This document shows, one piece after another, positions 53,237 to 62,378 of a stretch of 64,000 nucleotides of DNA. The stretch spans positions 372,001 through 436,000 of the forward strand of contig JAMLHW010000003.1 in assembly GCA_023954475.1 (NCBI GenBank), written 5' to 3'. Source of the DNA: Anaerolineae bacterium. GTDB lineage: Bacteria > Chloroflexota > Anaerolineae > Promineifilales > Promineifilaceae. The position numbers and the translations under genes were made by a program. The notes under the pieces were generated by a model. The model searched no databases, was not told the DNA's origin, and saw nothing but the letters and a program-made list of their open reading frames with translations. Every line of letters starts with the position of its first letter. The stretch's first letter is position 1.

Positions 53237-53992
53237 TTACTCGCCACCCAGACTCAAAATGGCGGGTTGAATGATGTCGATGGCATCGGAGACGCGTTGA
53301 CGGGCTAAACCCCATTGTTGGAAAGGAATAGAGCCTGGATCCTGTGTCGTCAGAAAATCGCGGCAGTTGCCGGTAATGTCACGAGCACCATCGACGAAGA
53401 CGGCGACTGCTTGCCGGTAAGCGCCATGAGCGCCCTGTTCGGCTGCGCTCATTGATGTGGTGTCGAGGGTCGGTGAAGCGGCAATTGCCTCGTAGACAGA
53501 GATGATAAAGCCGCAATCGACGTAGCCGGTGTTCACGGCATTGTCAATGTGCCCACCGAAATCCTGAAAGAGGCCGCGTGTCACTGTCATTATGTCCAGC
53601 AGTGAGCTATTGTTTACTGTTTCTGGTGCAGAATCCGATTCGGCCGAAGGTGCTGCCGGGGCAGGTGTAGCCGTTGGTTGTGGCGTCGGTGTCGCCGTGG
53701 GAGCCGGCGTTTTTGTGGCCGTTGCTGTGACAACGACTTCCACTTCCTCGATACGAGTAACCTCAACTTCACGCGTTACTTCTACCGTGACCTCTTTTTC
53801 CACAATCGATGTTACCTCGACTGTCACCTCTTCCTGGACGAAAACTGTCTGTTCAACAAACTCGACAACCGGTGTCTGTGCGGCAAGTGTGCCGTCGACA
53901 GCAGCCTCAATTTCTGCCTGTATGTCGTTACAGGCCATTAACATTCCGGCACAGCAAATTGTGACGATAAACAGAACTAGACGTGTCCGCAT
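53237..53992 (-). CDS. Lipoprotein with Val-Glu-Val-Thr repeats
   Basis: 251 residues from the ATG preceded by GGGGAAG. Signal peptide ends with a lipobox (AGMLMAC). Residues about 45-90 are repeats of E-V-T-V-E-V and V-E-V-T-R (EEVTVEVTSIVEKEVTVEV), which predict an extended or coiled stalk; they are typical of Chloroflexota exported lipoproteins. An A/T/P-rich spacer precedes a helical C-terminal domain with two cysteines (YVDCGF, GNCRDF). Function not recognised. Confidence 0.7.
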   Translation of the reverse strand: MRTRLVLFIVTICCAGMLMACNDIQAEIEAAVDGTLAAQTPVVEFVEQTVFVQEEVTVEVTSIVEKEVTVEVTREVEVTRIEEVEVVVTATATKTPAPTATPTPQPTATPAPAAPSAESDSAPETVNNSSLLDIMTVTRGLFQDFGGHIDNAVNTGYVDCGFIISVYEAIAASPTLDTTSMSAAEQGAHGAYRQAVAVFVDGARDITGNCRDFLTTQDPGSIPFQQWGLARQRVSDAIDIIQPAILSLGGE

Positions 53993-54158
53993 GATCTTCC
54001 CCTTGTTGCTGAGGTCAGCAAAACGACTCAGCGACATACGAAATCGCTTCTATAGAACAGATTCATTGTACCACAGAAGCAATTCTGAATGTGATAAGCT
54101 GTTTGGAGCTATCCGGATTGGTTCAGGGGATACGATATTGATTGATGAAGAGGGCTGT

Positions 54159-54605
54159 TTATTTGTTGCCGGCAACCCGGGCTAATTGGTCCAATTCTTT
54201 TTCATAGGTTGACTGTAGGAAGCGTGTCGTTAGACGGCGTTCGATTGTGCCGAACAGGCCGTCACGCACCGCCACTTCGGTAGCGATGGTCACATGACTG
54301 CCGTTCCCGTGCGGGTCGACGGTGAACGTCGTCACACTGCCCGCATCGCGATCGGTCTCCACCAGTACGCGCCCCGGTTCCGGCTCCGTGATCACAGCCT
54401 GAAAGCGTCGTGTGCGGCCCATCACCCGCATCTCAAACTGTATTATTGTGCCTGCACCGACGCCGCCTGTGACAACGTGCAAGCTGACAAACGGCGGTTT
54501 GGGCAGAATGCGTTGGTGGCTGTCGTTGTAGTCGGCGATGATGCCGTAAACCGTTTCCGGCGCTGCGTTGATAACACGGGAGGCTGATACGTGAAGTGTT
54601 GCCAT
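54159..54605 (-). CDS. SRPBCC-family (polyketide cyclase/START-like) protein
   Basis: 148 residues. Starts HVSASRVINAAPETVYGIIADYNDSHQRILP, and later strands RFQAVITEPEPGRVLVETDRDAGSVTTFTVDP and a long C-terminal helix (LFGTIERRLTTRFLQSTYEKELDQLARVA) fit the Bet v 1-like cavity fold, which binds hydrophobic ligands. Specific ligand unknown. The 50-nt gap to the lipoprotein gene and the 190-nt upstream region hold no further ORF. Confidence 0.8.
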   Translation of the reverse strand: MATLHVSASRVINAAPETVYGIIADYNDSHQRILPKPPFVSLHVVTGGVGAGTIIQFEMRVMGRTRRFQAVITEPEPGRVLVETDRDAGSVTTFTVDPHGNGSHVTIATEVAVRDGLFGTIERRLTTRFLQSTYEKELDQLARVAGNK

Positions 54606-54691
54606 GATTTAATCGGGGTTGGTGACAGGAATTGGCTCTGTCAGCCGTAAGCGGGTGGCGACCAGGAAGTTCCCGTTCCCATGATGAGCAG

Positions 54692-54774
54692 AGAAACCGA
54701 GTTTATGCCAAAAACCCGGTTTCTGAGTGTATTGCCGTCGAGCGTTGTCAACTTTTGAAAAAGTTGACAACGCT
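54692..54774. terminator. Two adjacent hairpins downstream of the subtilase gene
   Basis: First, AGAAACCGAGTTT with AAACCCGGTTTCT (54692-54724), one mismatch, CCGAGTTT family. Second, AGCGTTGTCAACTTTT-GA-AAAAGTTGACAACGCT (54741-54774), a 16-bp stem with a 2-nt loop. Both lie between the SRPBCC and subtilase genes, and probably insulate them. Confidence 0.65.
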
Positions 54775-54797
54775 ACTTTTCGCCGGAGTTCTGTCGT

Positions 54798-56366
54798 TTA
54801 CTTGCCGGCGGGCATGCGCAGCGCAGGGTAGCCAAGCGCCGAGGGCTGGCTGCCGGCTGAATCCGGCCCGACATTGGTCACATCGAGACGACCCCAGCCG
54901 TAGACATTGTTCGGTACGGCGGTTGGCAGGTCGTGACCACATCCCTGCGATGTCGTCCGCGGCATCGCTTCGCCCTGCAACCAGATTTCGATGGCATCGA
55001 CATCACCGATCAAGTCCGGCTGTGCAGAGAGCAATAGCGCGACGCCGCCGGCAACGTGCGGGGTTGCCATACTCGTGCCGCTCCAGCCGCCGGCGTAGCC
55101 ACCACCCGGTACGGATGACCGAATGCCGACGCCCGGAGCAGAAATATCGGGCTTCATCCAATGGGCACGGTTCACGAACATCGGGGCTGCACTAAAACTG
55201 TTGACCGGGCCACGACTGCTGAATCCGGCAATGTTGTTGGCACTGTCGGTCGCGCCCACTGTAAATGACGCATCGTAAATGGCTGCCGGTGTATTGATGC
55301 TGCCGCACGATGAGCCGGAATTACCGGCCGCATGGGCGGTGAGGATGCCGGCGGCACGTACGTTGTTGACGACGGTGAGCAGCATGTCGGGATTGGTGCA
55401 GCCTTCGCTGACCGGGCAACTCCACGAATTGTTGATGACATGTGGCGCTTTGGTCGGATCGGCGTCGAGGATGGGGTCGCCACCAACCGGATAAGGCGCG
55501 ATAAACCATTCGTAGCATTCCGTGTAAGTGGCCGGTGTGCCGTTCCCCTGATCCATGTTGCGGCAGCCGATCCAGGTTGCGCCGGGTGCAACACCGATCT
55601 GGTTGCTGCCGCCGTCATCGCCGACCATGGTGCCCATGGTATGGGTGCCGTGGCTGTGATCGTCGCATGGTTCGGGCGAGTTGGCGCCACAAACGCCACC
55701 GCCACTGTGAATGCTGTCGTGCCAGTTGTAATCGTGATCGGCCGAAGCACCGTTCCAACCGCGATATTGGTTGATCAAGGCCGGATGATCCCAATCGTAA
55801 CCGGTGTCCTGGCCACCAATGACGATACCTTGCCCGGTATAGCCGTTTGCCCATGCAGTCGGTGCGCCGATTTGCGCGATGTTCCACTCAATGCCGGATG
55901 GATCGTGTCGTTCGGGCGTGATCATGGGTTCTTCGAGATGCACGGTGGGGTTGGCAAAGAGGTAAGCGACGTCGCTTCGTTGGGCCAATGCCTGTGCTAC
56001 GGTGAGGTCGCTGCGCACCCAAATCATGTTCGCGACCCAAAATGATTGGAATTCAACGCCGCGCTTTTGCAGGTCGGCAATCAATGGCGCTTGCGTGCGT
56101 TGGGCGTGTGTGGTTAACGTGTCGAAGACGAAGGCGCCTTTGGCCGCTTTGGTGTCGAGTTGGTCGGCGGCGCTGATATCGGCCTGGTCAGCGAGGTAGA
56201 CGAGGTATTCGGTTTGGCCGGTAACCCCTTTTTCAATGACCCAGGGATCGACTTTGGCTTGCCAGTCGGCGGCGACGGCTGACGATGAAGTCAGGGAAAA
56301 TAGAGCAATGAGCAAGGCGACTGCGGCCATGCCGATGCCGAGGAATAAGAGTTTGTTACGATTCAC
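54798..56366 (-). CDS. Secreted subtilisin-like serine protease (S8)
   Basis: 522 residues. A GTG start with AAGGAG 6 nt upstream. Signal peptide (LFLGIGMAAVALLIALFSLTSSSAVAA), I9-like propeptide (TEYLVYLADQADIS...) to about residue 150, then the catalytic domain: Asp in GGQDTGYDWDHP, His in SHGTHTMGTMVG, oxyanion-hole region NNSWSCP...HAAGNSGS and Ser in SGTSMATPHVAGG. Cysteines (GVCGANSPEPC, SWSCPVSEGC, SSCGS) suggest disulfides. Probably a secreted nutrient protease. Confidence 0.95.
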   Translation of the reverse strand: MNRNKLLFLGIGMAAVALLIALFSLTSSSAVAADWQAKVDPWVIEKGVTGQTEYLVYLADQADISAADQLDTKAAKGAFVFDTLTTHAQRTQAPLIADLQKRGVEFQSFWVANMIWVRSDLTVAQALAQRSDVAYLFANPTVHLEEPMITPERHDPSGIEWNIAQIGAPTAWANGYTGQGIVIGGQDTGYDWDHPALINQYRGWNGASADHDYNWHDSIHSGGGVCGANSPEPCDDHSHGTHTMGTMVGDDGGSNQIGVAPGATWIGCRNMDQGNGTPATYTECYEWFIAPYPVGGDPILDADPTKAPHVINNSWSCPVSEGCTNPDMLLTVVNNVRAAGILTAHAAGNSGSSCGSINTPAAIYDASFTVGATDSANNIAGFSSRGPVNSFSAAPMFVNRAHWMKPDISAPGVGIRSSVPGGGYAGGWSGTSMATPHVAGGVALLLSAQPDLIGDVDAIEIWLQGEAMPRTTSQGCGHDLPTAVPNNVYGWGRLDVTNVGPDSAGSQPSALGYPALRMPAGK

Positions 56367-56537
56367 AGGGGACTCCTTATGTGCGCTGGGCGCTATTTTA
56401 GTTACGGGTTGCGATTATAGCAGAGGAAGCACTTGCCGCGATATGGGATTGCGGAATTTTCATGAAAAATGGGGGGATGTTTCGGCCGAATTCATTCTGG
56501 CACGTAACATGTGCCCAGGTAGGGATATCAGCGCGTG

Positions 56538-56571
56538 AGAAACTGAGTTTTTTGCTAAAAACTCAGTTTCT
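56538..56571. terminator. Hairpin, CCGAGTTT family
   Basis: AGAAACTGAGTTTTT-TGCT-AAAAACTCAGTTTCT, a 15-bp perfect stem just 3' of the DUF1330 gene on the minus strand. Confidence 0.75.
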
Positions 56572-56577
56572 GTCACG

Positions 56578-56883
56578 TTAGCTATTGGGCATTTTGAATT
56601 CGGGGACCATGACGGCGCTGGAATCGGTCGTCGTTTGCAACCGAATTTGCTTCAGTGGTTGATACTCCGGATCGCCGGCAAACGCCCGAACGGCATCTTC
56701 TGTCGGAAAACGTAAGATGACAATACCTTCCGGCGGTTCGCCTTGCAGCACTTCAGCCTTAAACGAAGCGGCGACCAGTTCGCCCTGATGTTTGTCGAGC
56801 ATGTGCCAGGTAGCCGGCAGATACTCTTTTTGATAGCGATCCGGATCGGTAATGGTGTGGGTCAAAATGTAGTAGGCCGTCAT
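56578..56883 (-). CDS. DUF1330 protein
   Basis: 101 residues. AGGAG is 8 nt before the ATG. A ferredoxin-like (dimeric alpha/beta barrel) domain: TAYYILTHTITDPDRYQKEYLP, with VILRFPTEDAVRAFAGDPEYQPLKQIR. The family (DUF1330) has no firm biochemical role. Follows yqeK on the same strand after about 80 nt. Confidence 0.85.
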   Translation of the reverse strand: MTAYYILTHTITDPDRYQKEYLPATWHMLDKHQGELVAASFKAEVLQGEPPEGIVILRFPTEDAVRAFAGDPEYQPLKQIRLQTTTDSSAVMVPEFKMPNS

Positions 56884-56963
56884 GGTTTTGCTCCTGAGAA
56901 TAGCAGTAGATTGTGCATTGAGTATAGAACTCTGCAAAGTATAGAAAATCACATAGCGCGATG

Positions 56964-57590
56964 TCAAGTCAATGACGCATATTGCAGCTCCCGGTACGAT
57001 GCTGCAAACCACGGATGAACGACCAGGATTTCGCTGCGTCGCTGCCAGAGGTGGTCGAGGTAGACGAATGCGGCGGCGTCAATGGAGCTGTTTGCGGCAG
57101 ATAATATCTCTCTGAGGTAGGGTGGGTCACCAAATTGATCCCAGGCGATTTTGTCGGCGACGAAGACGATTTTGTCGAGCTGTGAGGCACCGGGTTTGAG
57201 TGTGGTGTGGCAGCCGATGGCGCTGAGAATGGCGGGATCTTCGATATAGAAAAGACTGCGAGCCATTTCGGCCGATAATTTTTGATGCACGATCATTGGT
57301 GCGCGGCGTTCCTCAGGCAGCACATCGAGTCCCAGCGCATCGGCCACGGCAATCCGCTCTGCATTGGGAATGACGGCACTGATGTCGTGCAGCCAGCCAC
57401 CGATTTCGGCCGAATGTCCATCCACGGCAAACCGTTCTGCCAGTATGCGTGCTTCAGATGCCACGCGCAGGCTGTGTTCGGCAGTTACCGGAAAGCCGCT
57501 TTCGGTCAGATACACGACCATGTCGGCACGTAGGTCACCGGTCAATCGAAGTTGCTTCGCATAGCGACCAAGCGTTTCGGTCATATTCAT
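56964..57590 (-). CDS. yqeK: HD-domain hydrolase YqeK (Ap4A hydrolase-type)
   Basis: 208 residues. HD-superfamily metal site: HSLRVASEARILAERF (first His), GWLHDIS (HD), MIVHQKLSAEMA and GCHTTLKPG, matching YqeK. Such proteins cleave diadenosine tetraphosphate, linked to stress. Overlaps the upstream methyltransferase gene (ATGA). Confidence 0.9.
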   Translation of the reverse strand: MNMTETLGRYAKQLRLTGDLRADMVVYLTESGFPVTAEHSLRVASEARILAERFAVDGHSAEIGGWLHDISAVIPNAERIAVADALGLDVLPEERRAPMIVHQKLSAEMARSLFYIEDPAILSAIGCHTTLKPGASQLDKIVFVADKIAWDQFGDPPYLREILSAANSSIDAAAFVYLDHLWQRRSEILVVHPWFAASYRELQYASLT

Positions 57591-58270
57591 CTCACAACCG
57601 GTTTATTGGCAATCACGAGATCGTAATTCGATTGCCATGGATGTGTTACCGGGTATTCCAGGCCATGTTGGACGAGAAAGGCTTCGAATTGTTGTGGAGT
57701 GCGGAATCGGCCGAAAAACAGCCGCGCTTCACGATCACAGCGCCGCGTAATCAACAAGGTGCCACCCGGCTTCAAGACGCGCACCATTTCGTGCAGCGCC
57801 GTCGACTCATCGGGAATAAATTCCAGTGTTTCCAGGCAGGAAAGCACAGAGCAAATAGCAGAGGGCAGCGGCAATGCTTCCGCGAACCCGTGCACGAGCA
57901 AAACACGGTCGCCGTGTGGCTGCAGCAACAATTGTGCGCGGCGCAACATGCCTCGCGACGCATCGACCCCAATGACGCGACCATCAAAACGTGAGTCATC
58001 CAGCAGAAAACGCGGCACACGTCCTGTGCCGGTGGCGACATCGACGACCAGTGCGTTATCACCTTGAACGTAGCCCAGAATGGGTTCAACGACTAACAGT
58101 TCTTCATCTTCGACGACGTACTTCTTGATGCCCTCGTAGCGCGATGCAGTGATGTCGTAGAGCCATACGACCATGCGCCGTCCCAGATAGAGACCTTCTG
58201 TGGTGATGAAAAGCCAGTAGAGCAGGGCACAGGCTGTCAAAATAGTTGCAACAGCGATGATCCAGATCAT
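57587..58270 (-). CDS. Membrane-anchored class I SAM-dependent methyltransferase
   Basis: 227 residues from the ATG chosen (MIWIIAVA); an upstream GTG/ATG extension is possible. A single N-terminal transmembrane helix (IIAVATILTACALLYWLFIT) precedes the Rossmann methyltransferase: ALVVDVATGTGRVPRFLL (motif I), VIGVDASRGMLRRAQLLL, then LPSAICSVLSCLETLEFI and VLKPGGTLLITRR. Resembles UbiE/Coq5-like lipid methyltransferases; substrate may be a quinone or lipid (inference). Coupled to yqeK. Confidence 0.82.
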   Translation of the reverse strand: MIWIIAVATILTACALLYWLFITTEGLYLGRRMVVWLYDITASRYEGIKKYVVEDEELLVVEPILGYVQGDNALVVDVATGTGRVPRFLLDDSRFDGRVIGVDASRGMLRRAQLLLQPHGDRVLLVHGFAEALPLPSAICSVLSCLETLEFIPDESTALHEMVRVLKPGGTLLITRRCDREARLFFGRFRTPQQFEAFLVQHGLEYPVTHPWQSNYDLVIANKPVVR

Positions 58271-58460
58271 GTTTGCGACTATACCAGAGTGGGCGGATTG
58301 GCTCAAAGGGTGCAGCAGAGTGGGTAGATGCTCTATGTCGCTGCACTAAAATCAGGCTGCTCGTGAATCGCGCTGTGATTTCGGCCGATATCCCTACCGT
58401 TTCGCCCGTTTTGCTGCTAAACTGAGCGGACAATAACCACAAATCAATTCAAAAAATGCT

Positions 58461-59561
58461 ATGGCACGAAAAAGTTTAGGGTATACAGAACTGGAATGGA
58501 CCTGTCCTTTTTGTAATGGACGCAATCCCGGCACGGTGACAATTTGTGGCAATTGCGGGTCGCCGCAACCGGAGGATGTCGAATTTCATCAACCGGTCAA
58601 AGAAACGCTGATCACCGACGCGGAGCAGGTCGCCGAAATTGAGTCACGTGGGGCAGATATTCACTGTGCTTATTGCGGTACGCGCAATCCCGGCGATGCG
58701 ATAACCTGTTCGCAGTGTGGCGCTGAATTGACCGAAGGAGAACAGCGCGAGAGCGGTCAGGTGCTTGGCGCTCACCAGGACAAAGATGTACCGGATGTGA
58801 AATGCCCGGCGTGCGGTACGATGAATCCCGCAGAAGCGCCTATGTGCAGCCAATGCGGTCAAAACCTGGCTGCTCCAGTGACGGAAGCAAAACCGCGCCC
58901 GTCTGCGACCGCGACAGTCGGCAAGAAGCAAAGCGGTGTGCCTGTGCTGGCAATCATCGGCATTGCTCTGTTTGGCTGTATCGCGATCTTTCTGTTTATG
59001 TTGTTGTTTAGAAGTGAAGAGGTTGTGGGGACAGTGCAATCGGCCGAATGGGAACGGGCCGTCGTCATCGAAGCGTTACAGGACGCACGCTACCAGGATT
59101 GGGAGTCCGAAATACCGGACAATGCCACGAGCATTGGCCGTTGTGAGCAGCGCATCCATCACACCCAGCCCGAACCGCCACAAAATGCCGACAGCCGCGA
59201 AGTGTGTGGCACGCCGTACACGGTCGATACCGGTTCCGGCTTCGGCGAAGTTGTGCAGGATTGCCGCTATGAGGTGTTTGCTGACTACTGTGAATATACT
59301 GTGCTGGAGTGGGCGGCGCTGGATACGATAGTCGCTACCGGGAATGATTATGCGCCATATTGGCCGGATGTCGGTGTGCTGGAAGAAAGCCAGCGGGAAG
59401 GCGCACGCAATGAGGACTTCATCATCATTTTCAGCACGGATGGCGACACCGTGCGCTATTCACCGTCATCGCTGGAAAGTTTCACCCAGTTCCAGCCCGG
59501 CAGCGAATGGATCCTCGAACTGAACGCGCTTGGTGGCGTGATCGGCGTCGAGCCCCAATAA
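58461..59561 (+). CDS. Three-zinc-ribbon protein with membrane helix
   Basis: 366 residues. Three zinc ribbons in the first 140 residues, each with two C-x2-C knuckles: WTCPFCNGRNPGTVTICGNCG, HCAYCGTRNPGDAITCSQCG and VKCPACGTMNPAEAPMCSQCG. A transmembrane helix (VLAIIGIALFGCIAIFLFMLLF, about residue 165-185) follows. Then a C-terminal outer domain with cysteines (RCEQR, EVCGTPY, DCRYEVFADYCEY) and a beta-rich ending. It resembles a signalling or assembly scaffold with inside zinc ribbons. Function unknown. Confidence 0.72.
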   Translation: MARKSLGYTELEWTCPFCNGRNPGTVTICGNCGSPQPEDVEFHQPVKETLITDAEQVAEIESRGADIHCAYCGTRNPGDAITCSQCGAELTEGEQRESGQVLGAHQDKDVPDVKCPACGTMNPAEAPMCSQCGQNLAAPVTEAKPRPSATATVGKKQSGVPVLAIIGIALFGCIAIFLFMLLFRSEEVVGTVQSAEWERAVVIEALQDARYQDWESEIPDNATSIGRCEQRIHHTQPEPPQNADSREVCGTPYTVDTGSGFGEVVQDCRYEVFADYCEYTVLEWAALDTIVATGNDYAPYWPDVGVLEESQREGARNEDFIIIFSTDGDTVRYSPSSLESFTQFQPGSEWILELNALGGVIGVEPQ

Positions 59562-59570
59562 GATAGGTAT

Positions 59571-59620
59571 GAGTTATTGGTTATGGACTCATTCAGTTAC
59601 AGTTTGATAACCAATAACTC
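59571..59620. terminator. Hairpin between convergent genes
   Basis: GAGTTATTGGTTAT (59571-59584) pairs with ATAACCAATAACTC (59607-59620), 14 bp, 22-nt loop, between the zinc-ribbon and DUF4342 genes. Confidence 0.65.
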
Positions 59621-59633
59621 TGTAACCTGATTT

Positions 59634-60095
59634 CTAACCTTGCTCCTGGTGTGCAGCGCAATAGTCTGAGCCGGCCTGTGCCGTGCGTTTGCACTGCGTT
59701 CCGGATTTGGTTGTTCCTAGGCAGCGCTTTGGTTCGGCCGATTTCTCGACTGCGCTATCCGGCGCAGGTGGCGGCGCAGCGGCAGCTTCCATGTCCGGCT
59801 GTGGCGCTGCTGTCTCTGCTTCCGATTCTTCCAGATGACGTTCAACTGCCACGTCAAACTCTGTCAGCCACATTACGCCGAGCAGGATTACTGAGTACGG
59901 CAGTGTCAGGATGACGCCAACAGCTCCGATTGTGAACGGAATATCGACGAGCGTATGCCCTTTCTTGTTGCGTACAATCACCCGGCTCACCGTCACATCG
60001 TGGAACAGGTTGTTGAGCGTTTCCAGCAAATCGCCACCTTTGACGTGTAGTGTTTCTGTCCATGTTTTCGATTCTTTACGTGTTTCTTCAGACAT
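59634..60095 (-). CDS. DUF4342 protein with C-terminal zinc knuckle
   Basis: 153 residues. AAGGAAAG precedes the ATG. A DUF4342 domain occupies residues about 8-75: WTETLHVKGGDLLETLNNLFHDVTVSRVIVRNKKG with the following VDIPFTIGAVGVILTLP membrane-associated helix. An acidic/Pro-Ala spacer leads to KRCLGTTKSGTQCKRTA and DYCAAH, a C-x7-C...C-x2-H zinc-binding module. DUF4342 is widespread and often linked to membrane or nucleoid roles, but its function is not established. No gene lies in the 210 nt upstream. Confidence 0.72.
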   Translation of the reverse strand: MSEETRKESKTWTETLHVKGGDLLETLNNLFHDVTVSRVIVRNKKGHTLVDIPFTIGAVGVILTLPYSVILLGVMWLTEFDVAVERHLEESEAETAAPQPDMEAAAAPPPAPDSAVEKSAEPKRCLGTTKSGTQCKRTAQAGSDYCAAHQEQG

Positions 60096-60305
60096 TGCTT
60101 TCCTTCCGAATTGTTTTATATGACAGCGCAGATTCAGTCTCTCTAAATCGTGCGGATATGCATAGGCAGATACAGTTGACCTGCTGCCAGACTTTACGCA
60201 GAGAGGAAAGAAAAGTTGCAATAGCCGGACTGATGTGCCGTCAGGACAGCGCACATTATCCGCTTGCAGCGTTGCATTGTGCCGAATTTGTCAGTGTAAG
60301 GGTTG

Positions 60306-61310
60306 TCAGCGCAATGATGATGGCTGTTGGTGCCATTTGGTGAGGAGTTCGCGTTCGCGTTCACGGGTCAGGCCGGCACGCCACTGGTAATCGGCGGGGC
60401 GGGTGGCTTGCCAGGTCAATGTGGCGCGTATGGTGTCGTCAATCGGCCGATAAGTCAGTCCGGCTGCAACCGCCTTGTCAGCACTGAAAGCGTCAAAAGC
60501 ACGGTATTCTTCAGGAACCCAGAGCGGCATCTCCACATACGCACCGACCTCATTTTCCAGCAGAAACGCTTCGTCAACCCAGGTAAAAGCGGCATTACTG
60601 CCGCTGATGCGTCGGCAGCTTTCCAGCGTAGCACCCATTGTCGTTTCTGGTTCGGGGCCAATTGTATTGTAAACGCCGGTTGCCTTTTGTTCGACCATGC
60701 GCACCGTCCACGCGGCCAAATCGCGCACATCGATGTATTGTACCGGTCGTTCCGGCCGACCGGGTGCCAACACCTCACCGCCATCAGCGACACGCACCGG
60801 CCAATAGGTGAAGCGGTCGCTGCGATCGTGTGGCCCAACAATAAGACCGGGCCGGATGATGAGCGTGCGATCTGGCAACGTCTCGGCAACGGCGCGTTCG
60901 CATAATACTTTCAAGCCGCCGTAGGTTTCTCCAGTGACGTTTTCGACGGTCGGATCCTCGAGTTCGATAACGGGCGCAGTTTCGTCCTGACCGGTCGTGG
61001 TCAGGTTGGCGTAGACGGAGCAGGTGGAAACAAAGGTGTAGTGCGCAACTGTGTCGGCCAGCTTTGTGGCCGAATCGCGGGCGACACGCGGCACATAGGC
61101 GCACGTATCAATGACAGCATCCCAGGTTCGACCGTCAAGCGCGCTGAGATCACCCTTATCGCGATCACCGATCAATGTTTCCAGTTGTGGAAAGATGTCT
61201 GCACCGCTCTGCCCGCGATTGAACAGGGTGACGGTGTGACCGGCAGCTACGGCTGCTTCAGTGATATGGCGGCCTAAAAAGACAGTGCCGCCGAGTATGA
61301 GTAGGTTCAT
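60306..61310 (-). CDS. NAD-dependent epimerase/dehydratase (extended SDR)
   Basis: 334 residues. N-terminal Rossmann motif LILGGTVFLGRHITEAA, then VIDTCAYVPRVARDSA, FVSTCSVYANLT, ETYGGLKVLCERA with the Tyr-x3-Lys pair, and RPGLIVGPHDRSDRF. The lineage (GGT-x-F-L-G) is the atypical SDR group related to mRNA-binding/isoflavone reductase-like proteins; sugar substrate not certain. The ATG overlaps the anti-sigma stop (ATGA), so it is expressed with the sigma/anti-sigma pair. Confidence 0.88.
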   Translation of the reverse strand: MNLLILGGTVFLGRHITEAAVAAGHTVTLFNRGQSGADIFPQLETLIGDRDKGDLSALDGRTWDAVIDTCAYVPRVARDSATKLADTVAHYTFVSTCSVYANLTTTGQDETAPVIELEDPTVENVTGETYGGLKVLCERAVAETLPDRTLIIRPGLIVGPHDRSDRFTYWPVRVADGGEVLAPGRPERPVQYIDVRDLAAWTVRMVEQKATGVYNTIGPEPETTMGATLESCRRISGSNAAFTWVDEAFLLENEVGAYVEMPLWVPEEYRAFDAFSADKAVAAGLTYRPIDDTIRATLTWQATRPADYQWRAGLTRERERELLTKWHQQPSSLR

Positions 61311-61567
61311 GGCGTTGTGTTTGTTTCGGCCGATTCCAGAATGTTGAGTAGGACGTCGACTTCGGCGTGACAGCAGTCACACAATTGCAGATGATGGTAA
61401 ACTGCAGGCATCAAGGGGGCAATATCGACCCCTTGCGCCATTAGCTCTGCGATTTCGTCCATGACATCATCGACATAGGCGCAGTCGCATTCATCTTCCT
61501 CTGTGGCTGTAATCATATTCAGCATATTTTCCAGCCGTTGCAGCGCAGGTAATAGTTGTTCATCCAT
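61307..61567 (-). CDS. Cysteine-rich putative anti-sigma factor
   Basis: 86 residues. GAGGAAG precedes the ATG. A helical acidic protein with ECDCAYVDDVMDEIAELMAQG and YHHLQLCDCCHAEVDVLL; the last part has the C-x2-C and His of zinc anti-sigma (ZAS) proteins. It follows a sigma-70 family gene and precedes the epimerase, the normal place for a regulator of that sigma factor. Not a close match to known ZAS; the role is inferred from context. Confidence 0.7.
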   Translation of the reverse strand: MDEQLLPALQRLENMLNMITATEEDECDCAYVDDVMDEIAELMAQGVDIAPLMPAVYHHLQLCDCCHAEVDVLLNILESAETNTTP

Positions 61568-61633
61568 AATGTGATCTTCCTCACCTACTTGACGCGCCCA
61601 AAGGCGTGATTCTTACAATGCCAACTTCTGGAG

Positions 61634-62260
61634 TTAACGAAATGTCGCCAGGATCGATTCGGCCGAAAGGCCATCTTCTTCCAGTCGCTTCTTGACGCGC
61701 AAACGTGCATCGTGGAGTAGTTTGTAGAGGGCGTTGCGTTTCATACCCATACGATCGGCGGCTTCGCTCATGGGCATACCGCCAATGGGCACGAGCAGCA
61801 TCGCTTCACGCTGCTTGTCTGTCAACTCTTCGGTGATAATCTGCTCGAGGTGGGCCATCATCTCAGTGCGCTCTGTGGCGCGTTCCGGTGTCGGTGTGTC
61901 GGCGGCAAATGAACGGCTAAATGGCGATTCGGCCGAAAGCATGTCGTCTAAAGAGCGATCTTGCCATCGTTTGCGGCGCAATTCGGTCAGCGCGACCCGC
62001 ACCGTGATTTTATGTGCCCAGGTCGTGAATTTGCTGCGCCCGGCGAACGTCTCCAGGTTGGCGAGGATTTTGAGCAGGGCTTCCTGGACGAAATCTTCGG
62101 CCATTGGCGCAAATTCGGGGCCGGATGTGTTGACCCAGTTGGTGAGACCACGGCGCAAACCATCGAGTAGAATAGGACGCAAATCGGCAATCGCGTCTTC
62201 GCGCGCCGGGCCAATAGCACCGAGATCGGCAAGCCATTCATCGTTGGTTCGTTGCTGCAT
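61634..62260 (-). CDS. RNA polymerase sigma factor, ECF/sigma-70 family
   Basis: 208 residues from the ATG at 62260. Region 2: AEDFVQEALLKILANLETFAGRSKFTTWAHKITVRVALTELRRKRW (core binding and -10 recognition). Region 4: ELTDKQREAMLLVPIGGMPMSEAADRMGMKRNALYKLLHDARLRVKKRL, the helix-turn-helix that reads -35. No sigma-1.1 or region 3, so ECF-like, about 200 residues. Its signal is unknown. First gene of a sigma - anti-sigma - epimerase unit. Confidence 0.93.
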   Translation of the reverse strand: MQQRTNDEWLADLGAIGPAREDAIADLRPILLDGLRRGLTNWVNTSGPEFAPMAEDFVQEALLKILANLETFAGRSKFTTWAHKITVRVALTELRRKRWQDRSLDDMLSAESPFSRSFAADTPTPERATERTEMMAHLEQIITEELTDKQREAMLLVPIGGMPMSEAADRMGMKRNALYKLLHDARLRVKKRLEEDGLSAESILATFR

Positions 62261-62378
62261 GGCGTGTATTGTAGCTTGTGTGCCGGATTGACTCAATCGA
62301 ATGTGACAGATGACGTGTTGGATTCGGCCGAAACCGATACAATCTCAATTGACAATTCCATTTACGGCAGGAGTTTTG

